Shown: in pieces, positions 1 through 10,014 of the stretch
Position numbering within the stretch: position 1 is the stretch's first letter
Layout of the letters: each line of letters begins with the position of its first letter
Assembly (NCBI GenBank): GCA_003427395.1
Contig: BFEA01000045.1
Location: 965,012 to 1,001,253 of the forward strand
Length of the DNA stretch: 36,242 nucleotides
Direction of reading: 5' to 3'
Source: Chara braunii
Taxonomy: Eukaryota > Streptophyta > Charophyceae > Charales > Characeae
The notes under the pieces: model-generated
The model's database searches: none
The model's input: the letters and a program-made list of their open reading frames with translations, nothing else
What the model was told of the DNA's origin: nothing
Program-made: the position numbers and the translations under genes

Positions 1-320
1 TGTGTTGCAGTCCCGGTAGCCCAGTTCAGTCCATCCCCACCCCTTGCTGTAACCGGTGACATGCGGTATGTGTATGTGTGTGTGTTGCAGTCCCGGTAAC
101 CCAGTTCAGTCCATCCCTACCCCTTGGTGTAACCGATGATATGCGGTATGTGTAAGTGTGTGTATTGCAATTCCGGTAGCCCAGTTTAAGTCCTTCCTCA
201 CCCTAGCTGTAGCCGGTAACATGTGGTATGAGTATGTGTGAGTGTTGCGGTTCCGATGGCACGGATCAGTTCTTCCTCCTTTTTTACGTGACCGGTGCCT
301 TCCAAAAGTAGTATGTGGTG
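1..320. repeat. 80-bp tandem repeat, about 4 copies
   Basis: The phrase tgtgttgcagtcccggtagc recurs at 1, 81, 161 (changed) and 241 (strongly diverged), giving an exact 80-bp period. Each unit ends with a TG-rich stretch around atgcggtatgtg. The array runs off the left edge, so its full length is unknown. Divergence rises toward the right end, as expected at an array border. No coding signal is seen. Confidence 0.9.
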
Positions 321-414
321 ACCGGGCGCCCGGGTAGGAAAGGGGGCACGGGACTGATAATTAGATTGCGTCCGTCGAGCTTTCACCATCGCCACCGCTC
401 CTCCAACTTCGACC

Positions 415-1359
415 ATCCCAACCCTTCTTCCACCTCTATCACCTACACCCGTCCACCATAGCCGGCCACCCCAACCCTTCTTCCACCTCCGTCACCTACA
501 CCCGTCCACCATAGCCGGCCACCCCAACCCTTCTTCCACCTCCGTCACCCACACCCGTCCACCATAGCCGGCCACCCCAACCCTTCTTCCACCTCCATCA
601 CCTACACCCATCCACCATAGCCGACCATCCCAACCCTTCTTCCACCTCCATCACCTACACCCGTCCACCATAGTCGCCCACCCCAACCCTTCTTCCACCC
701 CCATCACCTACACCCATCCACCATAGCCGACCACCCCAACCCTTCTCCTACCTCCATCACCTACACCCATCCACCATAGCTGGCCACCCCAACCCTTCTT
801 CTACCTCCGTCACCTACACCCTTCCACCATAGCCGGCCACCCCAACCCTTCTTCCACCTCCATCACCTACACCCATCCACCATAGCCAACCACCCGAACC
901 CTTCGTCCACCTCCATCACTTACAGCCGTCCACCATAGCCGGCCACCCCGACCCTTCTTCTACCTCCATCACCTACACCCATCCACCATAGCCGGTCACC
1001 CCAACCCTTCTTCCACCTCCATCGCCTACACCCATTCACCATAGCCGGCCACCCTAACCCTTCTTCCACCTCCATCACCTACACCCATCCACCATAGCCG
1101 GCCACCCCAACCCTTCTTCCACCTCCATCACCTACACCCATCCACCATAGCCGACCACCCCAACCCTTCTTCCACCTCCATCACCTACACCCATCCACCA
1201 TAGCCGGCCACCCCGACCCTTCTTCTACCTCCATCACCTACACCCATCCACCATAGCCGACCACCCCGACCCTTCTTCTACCTCCATCACCTACACCCAT
1301 CCACCATAGCCGACCACCCGAACCCTTCTTCCACCTCCATCACCTACACCCGTCCACTC
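415..1359. repeat. 53-bp minisatellite, 18 copies
   Basis: The word acccttc occurs at 421, 474, 527, 580, 633 and so on to 1322, always 53 bp apart, giving 18 units with few substitutions and no visible indels. The unit is C-rich on this strand and contains ccaccatagccg. Because 53 is not a multiple of 3 and stops are frequent, it is not a coding repeat. The constant period suggests recent homogenisation. Confidence 0.95.
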
Positions 1360-1454
1360 GAGAGTCATAGGAGGCGCAAAGGAGCACATGGAGTCCGGGT
1401 AGGGTCGGTTAAGGTGGGCCAAGGGTCAAGGGCGATTAGGATGTGGAGCCTCTC

Positions 1455-1592
1455 GTGCCCGCTCTCGCGCTTCCCTTCTTCTTCCCTTCTTCTCCTTCTC
1501 CTCTCTCTCCCTCTCTCTCTCCCACTCTCTCTCTCTCTCTTTCTCTCTCTCCCCCTCGCCTCCTCTCTCCCTTCTCTCTCTTTCTCCCAAGG
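1455..1592. repeat. CT-rich low-complexity tract
   Basis: An almost pure pyrimidine strand made of ctctct, cttctt and ccct runs. The long open frames over it on both strands, rich in Ser/Leu/Pro or Arg/Glu, are products of the composition and not genes. Confidence 0.85.
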
Positions 1593-1599
1593 TCCTTGA

Positions 1600-4470
1600 A
1601 CCTTAACTCTCACCTCGTCCCTTCCCGTCCATGGCACGTAACTAACCTCTATCCTCACCTGTTACATTGCCAGGGGACGAACGGTAACGAACCTTGATCC
1701 TCACTTGGTGGAAAGCGAGGGCGAGGGGAGGACAGCCGGTCCCTTGTGCCACCAAGAAGGAAAGGCGCCGGACTGTTGTGGACATTGGAGAAAGCGGAAA
1801 GGAGTGTTGTTTTTGTAACAAGGTCAGTTGGACTCAACTATCCTCCCCGACTGCTTGACTAAGGTGAAGGCATGGTTTTGCTTGAAGGAAGGGGAAAGAC
1901 AACCTAAGGAACATCGAGGGCAAAATAATCTTAGGCTTGTGGGAAGGGGCGATGTGTTGACCCCAATGGGGATTGTACTTGGGCCTCTCGTCTTGTGTGG
2001 TCTTGTGCAGGTGAGTGGGCAGGGCGATCTGATCGGGGTTGGATCCGCAAACGAGGGCGAGGGTGGGAAATTGGATAAGGGAAGGACTTAGACCTCGCCT
2101 AAACTATGAATGCAGGATGGGTTTGACGGTTGGATGCCTGGATGAATGGTAGATGCCCGGATGCGGTTTGCATGGTGATTGAATGCAATGACTCTCTTGA
2201 ATGCAGTGTACGCCCGGAAGGACTAAGGGCGGTCTTGGATTGGTGAATGCGATACTGGTGACTCAAGCAAAAAAAAATATATCGGCTAGGGGTCCGGGCG
2301 GTGCCACTCCACCCCAAGGATGCCGCAGGGGCGGTCTTGAGTCGCTAGGCTTATCGAAAAGGTGTGTGGTCCAATGGATGACGCTTGGCCTACACGCGAA
2401 GTGAAGATAAACTCTCAACGAATTCCCTGGACTGCCTGCATATTGGAAGGAGCAATTGCCTAGTTGGACGAAAAAGAATCAAGCAGACGCCACGAGTGCC
2501 TAAACAGCTACCATCGAGAGCAGAGCTACATCCCCCAATGTAAAGCCCTCTCGCAAAAGGCCCATCCCCATCCATCTCAAAGCACTAGGTGGGGGTGCCC
2601 ATGGGACGAATGACCCACGCCCTGAGCATGAGCGTGGGCGGATCGAGCCAACTGGGACCCGCAGCGGGGTCGACTTAGGCTCGAAAGTCCTTCAGGGTAC
2701 GACCCCTACAAAAATGGTGGAGGTGCCGGGTATTGGGTTAAACTGACCCATACGGTCTCGAGGGGGGGCGCCCGAGGCATGACCGTGAACATAAACATGA
2801 AGATAAGGAATATGGATTTGTGTATGCGCTATCCCTTGAGTGAATCAGATTTGAGGGTGGCTGGGCGCATGGCAAGGCCAGGGCTGGAGGAATAACATGC
2901 ATGCTCGCACGCTTGATCAGCCATCTCCCTTGGAGGTGACTCTAGTCCTCCTTCCTTCGGGCTGATGTTCGTCAGACCGGGGAAGCCTTGGGCAAGCCGC
3001 AGGTCGACCCTTCCTCTTCGTGTGAAAGAAGGGCTCCGGTTACCTGGCAGGTGATTGGGATTCTGGGCTAGTCCGGGTTCCGATGAAAATCCCGCGGCGG
3101 AGTGATCCGACCGACACGGGTGCTCTCTTTCCTTTTCTCCGGAGCCCAGCAGGCTCCATGCACCACACTTAATGCTTGAAGGAACCTCATATGAACACAA
3201 NTCCGGAGCCCAGCAGGCTCCATGCACCACACTTAATGCTTGAAGGAACCTCATATGAACACAAAGGGTAATCGAGAAGGAACAATCCTGCCCTATGAAC
3301 GGACACACAAGCGAAGATAAGGGAATGAAGAGAGTTGCTAGACTCCGAGGAAAACTAGCTCACCTTTGAAGATGCTCACGAGAAGGAACCGGACACTATG
3401 TATGGAAGTTAGGGGTGAGTGGCACGCACTGTCCCGAGAGAAAAATTGTGAGCTATGGGTAGGAAGCGTTGGGTGCACCAGGGGAAAGGTACTTGTGTTG
3501 TGTGTGTCCCACTTGGGACTTGTGATTGCATGATTGGGATTTCGAGCGTTCTGCCATTTGGAAGGAAAGGGGGGGTCTGCACCGGCCACTGCGGGTTGCC
3601 AACCATCGTTCTCTTTGCAGACTGCCGTTTGTTCGTATGCGGGGGTCAGGCCACCGGGCTGTCTAACGAGAGTTTGTCACGTCGAGTGCTTATTAGCATT
3701 CTCGACCGCGCGGTGACGGGCTTCGGCTCGATTGATCTACCGGGCGGGGTGTGAAACGTTCCTCAGGCGGGGCCTAGCCTGTGGACTGGCGGAGGGAGCA
3801 TCACTGCATGGGGGTAAAGACGGAGCCTGGGAGGCGATCAGTAGCTTCTCGTAGCCTGGTTTGGGAAAGGTTGTTCCTTATCGGACCGATGGAAGTGAAT
3901 GCCTGGACGGCTGGCTCCAATGGTCTACCGAGATGTGCGGGGTGATTCCCGAGATTAACGATGGGCACACGAGCGACAAGTCGGGATGGGGTATTCTGGG
4001 CAAGAAGGTGAGGGTGACCCCCCACTGGAGTCTGGGTACCGCGCTCGCGATGGTTGAGTTGTGCTTGAGGTATAGGGTAAAACCCTGCTGATGGTAACAG
4101 CGGAGAGACCACTTTGGGAAAAGGCCGGTGAGGAGATGACCGGCCTGTGTGCGATGACTGTTTGGTTTTTCTTTTTGTACCTCTCTCTGTGAAGCTGCCT
4201 GATGAGTGTTGGAAGGGGAACTAAGTTTCTAGTCTATTCCCGACCCCTGCCTAAGTCTGCACGAGTGAGAGAACATGAGGAAGAGGCTGGATAGGAGTCA
4301 GAAGAAAGTGGAACCAAAAAAAAGGAATGCGAGCCACTGGTGATCGATTAGGGGTATGGTAGGGCAATCGCACCTGGGAAATGGATAAAAAAAGTTAGGG
4401 AGACCCGGATGAGGGGTTTGGAAACAACTCCCATCTAGAAAAGGAAAGGAAACCATCTGATCATGAGGGG
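1600..4470. other. Unassigned intergenic or decayed repeat DNA
   Basis: No gene is supported here. Open frames are short (at most about 100 codons, apart from a 159-codon minus-strand frame that crosses an ambiguous base) and show no recognisable domain. A + strand frame at 3861-4091 is open for 76 codons but starts with a non-ATG codon or an internal methionine and has no known motif. The sequence has the look of decayed repeat or retroelement flank, but I found no clear direct-repeat partner on the 3' side of the Ty3/gypsy element, so I do not call an LTR. Confidence 0.5.
3138..3264. repeat. 63-bp exact duplication around a single N
   Basis: The 63 bases at 3138-3200, beginning tccggagcccagcagg, are repeated identically at 3202-3264, separated only by one N at 3201. 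Perfect identity inside otherwise decayed DNA, with an N exactly at the junction, is the usual mark of two contig ends joined without merging their overlap. The true sequence probably has one copy. Confidence 0.85.
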
Positions 4471-4517
4471 CCGTGTGGTGCTCTCATGTGGAAACAGGAC
4501 AAGCGCCGGGAAACAAG

Positions 4518-5308
4518 ATGGCGCGATGGTTGTCGCCTCCTGTCTACTCTAGTGGTCCGGAAATGCCTATAGAGGTAAGGGATGGGGTAGCTGTTGTTCT
4601 CCCGGAAGGAGGGATGTCGACCGACCTAGGACCAGCCTACGAAACCATGATACTGGACGAGAAGGACGCGTTCCTCTGGATAGAGACAATCTGGACTAAG
4701 GTCAGCCCGACGAGACTTTCACCTAGCTTGATGGACCTAGAATTCCGAGGAACAGTTGAAGCTCGAGGATGGCTCTACCTATCACAGGAATTGGAAAATG
4801 CAATGGTAGTGGGACTAGTATTGGGCACGGCACCGGATCAACTGTTTAGGCAAGCGGAACGGGAGGTGGTATGGGCAGCATGTCAGCGGGCAAAAATGGA
4901 GATGGAAAGGATGGAGGTGCGAGTGGAACTCGGGGACCGGAAAAATATGAGACGTCCTCTTAGGACAATGAGGTGCGTGCTACCCCCGTTTCTGGTGGAT
5001 GCAGTCTTTGGGACCAGGGATAGACTGGAACGTACATGCCAATCGATGACACACTTGAGGTTGTGCCAATGTGCTAGACAAGACTTCTTTAGATTGTCGG
5101 TGGAAGATCGTTTGAAGGAAACTGGGCGGAAGAATTTGCTGAGGTGTTAAACCTCCTCAGCGCGGACGAAGTCTTTGTTCCTAGTCCGGTGCATTGGCAG
5201 ATAGTTTACCGAAACGTGGCGGCGGGGGAGACCTTCTTGGAAGGGGTGAAAGAGATGTTCTTAGACGAGGAGGAGGATTCCAGTGATGAGGAGGACGGGG
5301 AGAGATAG
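4518..5308 (+). pseudogene. Tandem family 1, copy A (unrecognised ~260-aa protein)
   Basis: I do not recognise this protein, but it is the first of four tandem paralogues. The start is ATG 4518, giving MARWLS, as in copies B and C, which begin MAR. The reading frame is open to 5150, but similarity to the other copies moves into another frame at about 5110-5125 and continues to a stop at 5306-5308, so there is one frameshift. Shared landmarks are a GTVEARGWLYLS segment, a VLPPFLVDAVFG segment (compare VPRFMVDLVFG in copy D), and a C-terminal segment GETFLEGVKEMFLDEEED matching the family pattern G.xY..GV.DLFEE. The tail is very acidic. A possible splice acceptor (cag at 4495-4497) lies 20 bp upstream. 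Function is unknown. Confidence 0.6.
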
Positions 5309-5379
5309 AGGACTGGGACTTCTGAGGGGGGGGCTTACCCGGGAAAAACGGGTTGTCAACTATGTGCAGGTAGGGAGCG

Positions 5380-6097
5380 ATGGCCCGGGAACTCGAGCTA
5401 TGGGACTGCACATGGGAACCAAGACGAATCGGAAGGGGAGTAGAGATGTCAATACCGCCGAGCAATGAATGGAAGGGGACCACATGTGATTGGCGGGGTT
5501 AGGAGATTGTGCCGGAGTTATCGTACCTATGGATAGAGCGTCTGGAACCCGTTGAGGTAAGAGGAAGGATGGGAAGAGATTCCGGAAGGAAGGGTGGAAT
5601 CAGTCGGGACGATCGTTCTCTCTGAACAAGGTTGGCAGCAGAACCCGATGTGGCTTTTAGGGGACGCTGAGGCAAGGGCTCGGCAGGCCGGGGAAAGGTT
5701 TGCTAACAAAGGTTGGGATACGGTCAGCAGTAGAGTCGTGATGGGAGGATTGAAGGAATTTAAACCGCCTGGCACCCGAACCAAGATCTGGGTGCCCGAG
5801 TTCGTGGCGGACTGGTTTGAGGGTTTTGATCACGTAATAGAGGTAACCAACACGATGGAACGAATACACGTGAACTGCGCATGGCTGGCAAAGGAATTCT
5901 ATAGTACGTCCTTGAAATTCAGGCCCTTCCACGACGATAGAGCCCGGGAGGTTCTTATAATTTTGGATATTGAAAGGAATGACCGACAGGAGGTGGCCCC
6001 GGAAACTAGGGAGGCCATAATCTGCCGTGAGGTGGCAGCAACACCCTGTTATGTGGACGATGTGTTCAAACTGTTCGAGGTACTGTGGTTCGACTAA
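5380..6097 (+). pseudogene. Tandem family 1, copy B (frameshifted)
   Basis: This is the second copy of the unrecognised tandem family. ATG 5380 gives MARELEL, in register with the starts of A and C and 11 bp after a possible splice acceptor (cag, 5367-5369). The N-terminal part is broken by TAG at 5500-5502. Similarity then continues in another frame from about 5582 to the stop at 6095-6097. The copy is about 70 bp shorter than the others, so a small deletion probably accompanies the frameshift between 5530 and 5590. Family landmarks are GGLKEFKPP, then VPEFVADWFEG, a run around FRPFHDDRAREVL, and the C-terminal pattern REVAATPCYVDDVFKLFE. It ends 122 bp before copy C. Confidence 0.6.
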
Positions 6098-6219
6098 GCG
6101 CAGGAAAGCCGTGGGGCCAGACAAATATGGGAAAAATTGCTAAGATAAGGGACTGGGATGTCTGACCATTGTAGGGTTCAGTGTGGATCGCGAGCCAAGA
6201 GATCAAAGGCGAGTGCGCG

Positions 6220-6993
6220 ATGGCGCGAAGAAGGACGTTCCTTGAGGAACGCCCCTTGGGCATTGAACCGCCTAGGGAAGTACCGGGTGGGATAGAGGTT
6301 ACCTTGCCGGCGGCGAGTGGAGGCTGGCACCCGGTGGCGGATTGGGTCGGAGTCGAACTTGTGGAGAACATGGTTTACTTGGTGACGAAAGTTGAGTGGC
6401 ATGCGGACGAGAATGGGGAGTGGAACCCGGACCCGCGGGGGCATGTGCGTGCAGAAGGACGGTTGTATGTGTCGAAAAATGGGTGGAGGGAATTCGGAGT
6501 CCGGCTGGCATCTGGAGAAGACCCGTTGAGCATGTTTGAAGGGGCGTGGCAGTTAGTGTGGCGAGCGGGATTTGAGTTCGCAAATCCGGGGGTTGACGAT
6601 GTAACAGCGGACCTTAGGGTAGCCATGGTCGGGAGTTTTGACTTGCCTAGTGAAAATGTACGAATGAGGCTGCCGCCCTCCCTGCCGGAAAGGCTGGGCG
6701 GTCTGGGACTTGTTAGACAAGCGGTAGCCGACCTCGCAAGCCTGACATATGAAGATGCAATGGTACATCGAGAATACTATCGGGCCTTCCTAGAAATGGG
6801 CCCGTTCAGTGGAGAGCAGAAGTATGAGGTGTTGCGCATCTTGCGTGCTGTGTTTAGCACCAGGCCGAGGGCTCCGGTCGTGGGAAGTGACGTCCTGTGG
6901 GGTGTCGTCCGACGGGAAATAAGTCAAGGGATGGTGTACGTGGATGATCTGTACCGATTGTATGAGCCGATGGACGTAGGGACGGGCCAATAA
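6220..6993 (+). CDS. Tandem family 1, copy C (intact, 257 aa)
   Basis: This is the only intact member of the family: ATG 6220 to TAA 6991-6993. The same frame is open upstream to a GTG at 6181, but ATG 6220 matches the starts of the other copies. No domain is recognised. Order of landmarks: an N-terminal basic stretch (MARRRTF); a GGIEVTLPAASGGW segment; GRLYVSKNGWREFG near residue 90; a long middle segment; a MGPFSGEQKYEVLRILR segment near residue 190; and a C-terminal REISQGMVYVDDLYRLYE, shared in pattern with B and D. No signal peptide or membrane segment is seen, and the composition suggests a soluble globular protein. It lies on the same strand as the downstream gag-pol, so it could be an extra ORF of that element or an independent tandem gene family. 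Confidence 0.65.
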   Translation: MARRRTFLEERPLGIEPPREVPGGIEVTLPAASGGWHPVADWVGVELVENMVYLVTKVEWHADENGEWNPDPRGHVRAEGRLYVSKNGWREFGVRLASGEDPLSMFEGAWQLVWRAGFEFANPGVDDVTADLRVAMVGSFDLPSENVRMRLPPSLPERLGGLGLVRQAVADLASLTYEDAMVHREYYRAFLEMGPFSGEQKYEVLRILRAVFSTRPRAPVVGSDVLWGVVRREISQGMVYVDDLYRLYEPMDVGTGQ

Positions 6994-7122
6994 AAGAGGT
7001 CAAGGAAAGAAAAGGAAGGTTCAAACTAGAGACCCGGGAGTGTTCGGGCGGGAGCTGAAGATTAAATGAAATAAGTAAAACCGCTTGTTGTTTAAACTGT
7101 GCAGGGGACTACTAAGTCAAAA

Positions 7123-7908
7123 ATGGCGATGAGACGCGCCCGGATGTTGCGACGGTCCACACACCCGCTGCCACCCACGGAAGGTGGAGGCGGATGAGAG
7201 GTATTGCTCCCAGCAAGCTACATGATCCAAGTACTGGACATCGAATGGAGGGCCGTGACCCTAGGACGAGGTCAGGTGTTCATGATGGTGGAATGTTTGT
7301 GGGATGGTACGAGGATTAACAGGGGACCGGGAGACGATCTGTACACCGATCTTAGGGTGACGGGGACCGTATACCTGCCGGAACTTGGATGGTACATGCT
7401 AGGAACGGAATTGGCACTAGGTCACGGGTTGCTACCAATCTTCATGAGGGGTACCAGGATGTTGAACAGGGTGGGCCAGAAAGTGTAGGGGAGAAGAAAC
7501 GTGGGATTAAGAACTCGGGTGGAGGTTGGAGGCTGGCGAGAATTTAAGGCCCCAATGACCGGGTTGAGGTGTCGAGTACCTCGTTTCATGGTGGACTTGG
7601 TATTCGGTAGCCTCAAGAGAGCTAAGGACCTGGTGGATTCGACCCTGGTTTGGATCCACCACTTCCGTCCACAAACGACGGGAATGTTTTACGACGTGTC
7701 GGTCAAGCATGGGCCGTTCTGGGGAAATCAGGCCTGGGAGTTGCTTGACCTCATTGAAATCCTGATATTCGAATTGCCTCGCTTAGCATTTGAGGAATTT
7801 GAGCCGATAATCGTCAGGGAAATAGAGATGGGAGAAAACTACCTTGCGGGGGTGGCTGACCTATTCGAAGAACCGGACGAGCAAGGCAGGCCTGAGGGAC
7901 CAGCATGA
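7123..7908 (+). pseudogene. Tandem family 1, copy D (two in-frame stops)
   Basis: This copy is colinear with C over its full length (262 codons) in a single frame from ATG 7123 to TGA 7906-7908. It is interrupted only by TGA at 7195-7197 and TAG at 7486-7488. It shows the family signature most clearly: GTVYLPELGWYMLG, VGGWREFKAP, VPRFMVDLVFG, KHGPFWGNQAWELLDLIEIL and REIEMGENYLAGVADLFEE. The start lies 18 bp after a possible splice acceptor (cag, 7102-7104). Two nonsense changes and no indel point to recent inactivation by base substitution. Function is unknown. Confidence 0.6.
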
Positions 7909-8324
7909 GAAAACGCGTCGGGAAAAAATAGGGAAATAAGGGACGGGTACTAAGATAAGAAGGCAGCTATCACCAAAAAAGGGGGGGGGACAGTGGTTGG
8001 AGTTTCATCCGACCCGATAGCGCGGCAAGGAGGAACTAGGAAGACCACCTGCACCAGAAAACTCTGGGGCATTTGGAGGTCGAAAAGCCAAAAGGGTCAT
8101 CCTCGATAAGGAGGCCACTGGGCTCAAACACCGCCCTAAGAGCCAAAGCGCGACAGTAATAAAATGCCAAGCAGCGGCGGCAAGTCCCCCGGCGGGAGAA
8201 AACCTGAAGGACGCCCTGGGAAAGAAAAGTCAGGAGAGTCGGACCGATTAATATAAGACGCAAAAAAACATGAGAATAGGCGGGTTTTAGGGTCGGGACT
8301 AGGGCAGTTATGAACAACCGGCCA

Positions 8325-8356
8325 TTTTTTCGCAATTTTTTTTTTTCCATGTGCAG
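8325..8356 (+). promoter_or_regulatory. Candidate 3' splice site before gag leader
   Basis: A polypyrimidine run of 11 T is followed by ccatgtgcag ending at 8356, with the leader ATG 13 bp further on. This is a textbook branch/polypyrimidine/AG arrangement. It implies that the gag-region transcript is, or once was, spliced from an upstream exon. The matching donor was not identified. Confidence 0.5.
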
Positions 8357-8369
8357 GCTAGGTAAAGAA

Positions 8370-8588
8370 ATGGCGATTGAGGAAGGGATCGATGACCAGC
8401 AGAGCGGAGGGAATCGGGGCACGAATGGGGATGGGGAACGAAACGAGGGATCAGCGAGGGATCAAGAGTCAGCCAAACTGGAAGGAACCCAAGAAGACGG
8501 AAAGGACCTCTCAACTGGAGAAAGCTCGGGGAAAGCTGGGGGAGCAAAAGGGGACCTCAGGAAAACAGGGAAGGGGGAAATGATATGA
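8370..8588 (+). CDS. Short hydrophilic ORF preceding gag (72 aa)
   Basis: ATG 8370 follows a strong splice-acceptor-like site. The product is hydrophilic, rich in Gly, Glu, Lys and Ser, with no predicted fold, starting MAIEEGIDDQQSGG. Its stop (TGA 8586-8588) overlaps the gag ATG (8585-8587) as ATGA. The overlap could allow re-initiation, or the two ORFs may once have been a single gag N-terminus separated by a frameshift. Start-codon context and first residues (MA) resemble those of copies A-D upstream, though no real similarity follows. Confidence 0.45.
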   Translation: MAIEEGIDDQQSGGNRGTNGDGERNEGSARDQESAKLEGTQEDGKDLSTGESSGKAGGAKGDLRKTGKGEMI

Positions 8589-10006
8589 GAACAAGCGCTC
8601 GGAACTCAGCAGGAGCCACCCCTAAAAAGACAAAAGTCTCGGATGCCAGTCGTAAATTGGCAGAGATAGAAAAGCGGACTGCAGAATTTAAGGCAAGGCT
8701 TATCGAGCAGATGATGGCCGAGGATGAGGAGGACCCCCAGGGCGCAGGGTCATGTGAGGGACGTAGGATTGGTCAGGACGAGGCCAGGTATGAGGAGAAG
8801 GATAATAGCCACAAAGAAACGCCTAGTAAGAAGGGGAAGGACAAGAATGACCCCCCGGCGAAGGGGACGGAAAACACTATGACCCCGCCTGCCATCGACA
8901 GCGGCACTAGCCGACTGCCAGCCACGCCGAAAGTAACAGGGGCGTGCGACGGACTCTGGAGCCTTAGGGAAATGGTGCTAGGATGGTTTGACCCAGAAGG
9001 AACGCCGAAAACCAAGGAGAAGCAGAGGGAAAGCAAGGAAGGGGAAGGGACCAGTGCAGCTGGAGAAGCAGGTAGCTCCGAAGGTGGTCTCAAGAGGATA
9101 GTCACCACCCTTACCCAGACACTAAACAAGAATCAGGGATATCTCGCAGATGCAAAGAAGAAACTCACGTTCGATGGGGCAAACATTACGGAATTTCTGA
9201 TAGACTATGAGAACCTAGCAGCCTTACTAAAATGGACGGAAGAGGAAAAGATGGAGCACCTAGGGCAGCACGTGTCGCTAAGCTTGGAAAGAGACATTAT
9301 GGTCATCGTCGCGTCCAGTGGATCCTGGAAAGAAACCAGGAACGAGATGATGAGGAAATACCTGAAGGCAGAGAAAATGGCAACAGAGGCCGAATTAGCA
9401 GCAGTCCAGAGAAAAAACTATGCGACTTACAACGATTTCCTAAGGGCGTTTACGTTAGTGGCGCTGCGAATTCCCGGGGTAACGGACCGCATAATGAGTA
9501 AATACTTCCTCAGGCAGTTCTCCGAGTTTGATAAGGATAAGATTCTGTCAGCATACCAGCAGACCAGCAAGTTTGAATACACAAGGGATGTGGATTTCAG
9601 TACGGTAACAGATCTTGCAGAGAAGACAGTGGTAACTTAGACCCTAGCCCTGCTTAAGGAAGGGGAGGTTATAGACCTGACCGGGAAAACGGGGGATAAG
9701 GTCAAAAAGGGAATAGAGAGCCTGCATGAAAGGGTGCACGGGGTTGACAGCAAGATGAACAGAATGGAAAATGCGCTATTAGTAATGCAGGCACAGGTGT
9801 CCCGACCCGCCCTCCCGCCCCAAGAAGCCGTAATACCGGCAACAGTAGCCAATCGAGGTTTCCCCAGAAGGGACCCGGCCAATGAACAATGCAAATATTG
9901 TACAATGGTCGGGCATTTCGTAAGGACCTGCCCGAGACTTAACCACGACATCATTAGACAAAGGTGCAGTAAAGTGAGATTCTTGGACTTCAGGGAGAGC
10001 GCGTAA
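8585..10006 (+). pseudogene. gag: gag: capsid-type domain plus CCHC knuckle
   Basis: This encodes the structural polyprotein that packages element RNA in cytoplasmic particles. The first ~190 residues are charged and low complexity. A retrotransposon gag-like helical region begins around FDGANITEFL (residue 196) and runs to about residue 350. TAG at 9638-9640 interrupts the frame, which stays open afterwards to TAA 10004-10006. Near the end lies a CX2CX4HX4C zinc knuckle (CKYCTMVGHFVRTC, 9890-9931), the nucleic-acid-binding nucleocapsid motif. Downstream similarity continues in another frame (RVNWNLPGGMRR at about 10000), so an indel near 9995 separates gag from protease. The premature TAG sits where CAG would keep the frame. 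Confidence 0.85.
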
Positions 10007-10014
10007 ACTGGAAT

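Noticed and set aside
2829-3308. 159-codon minus-strand open frame
   Set aside because: It starts from a non-ATG codon, runs through the probable assembly duplication with its N, and contains no recognisable domain.
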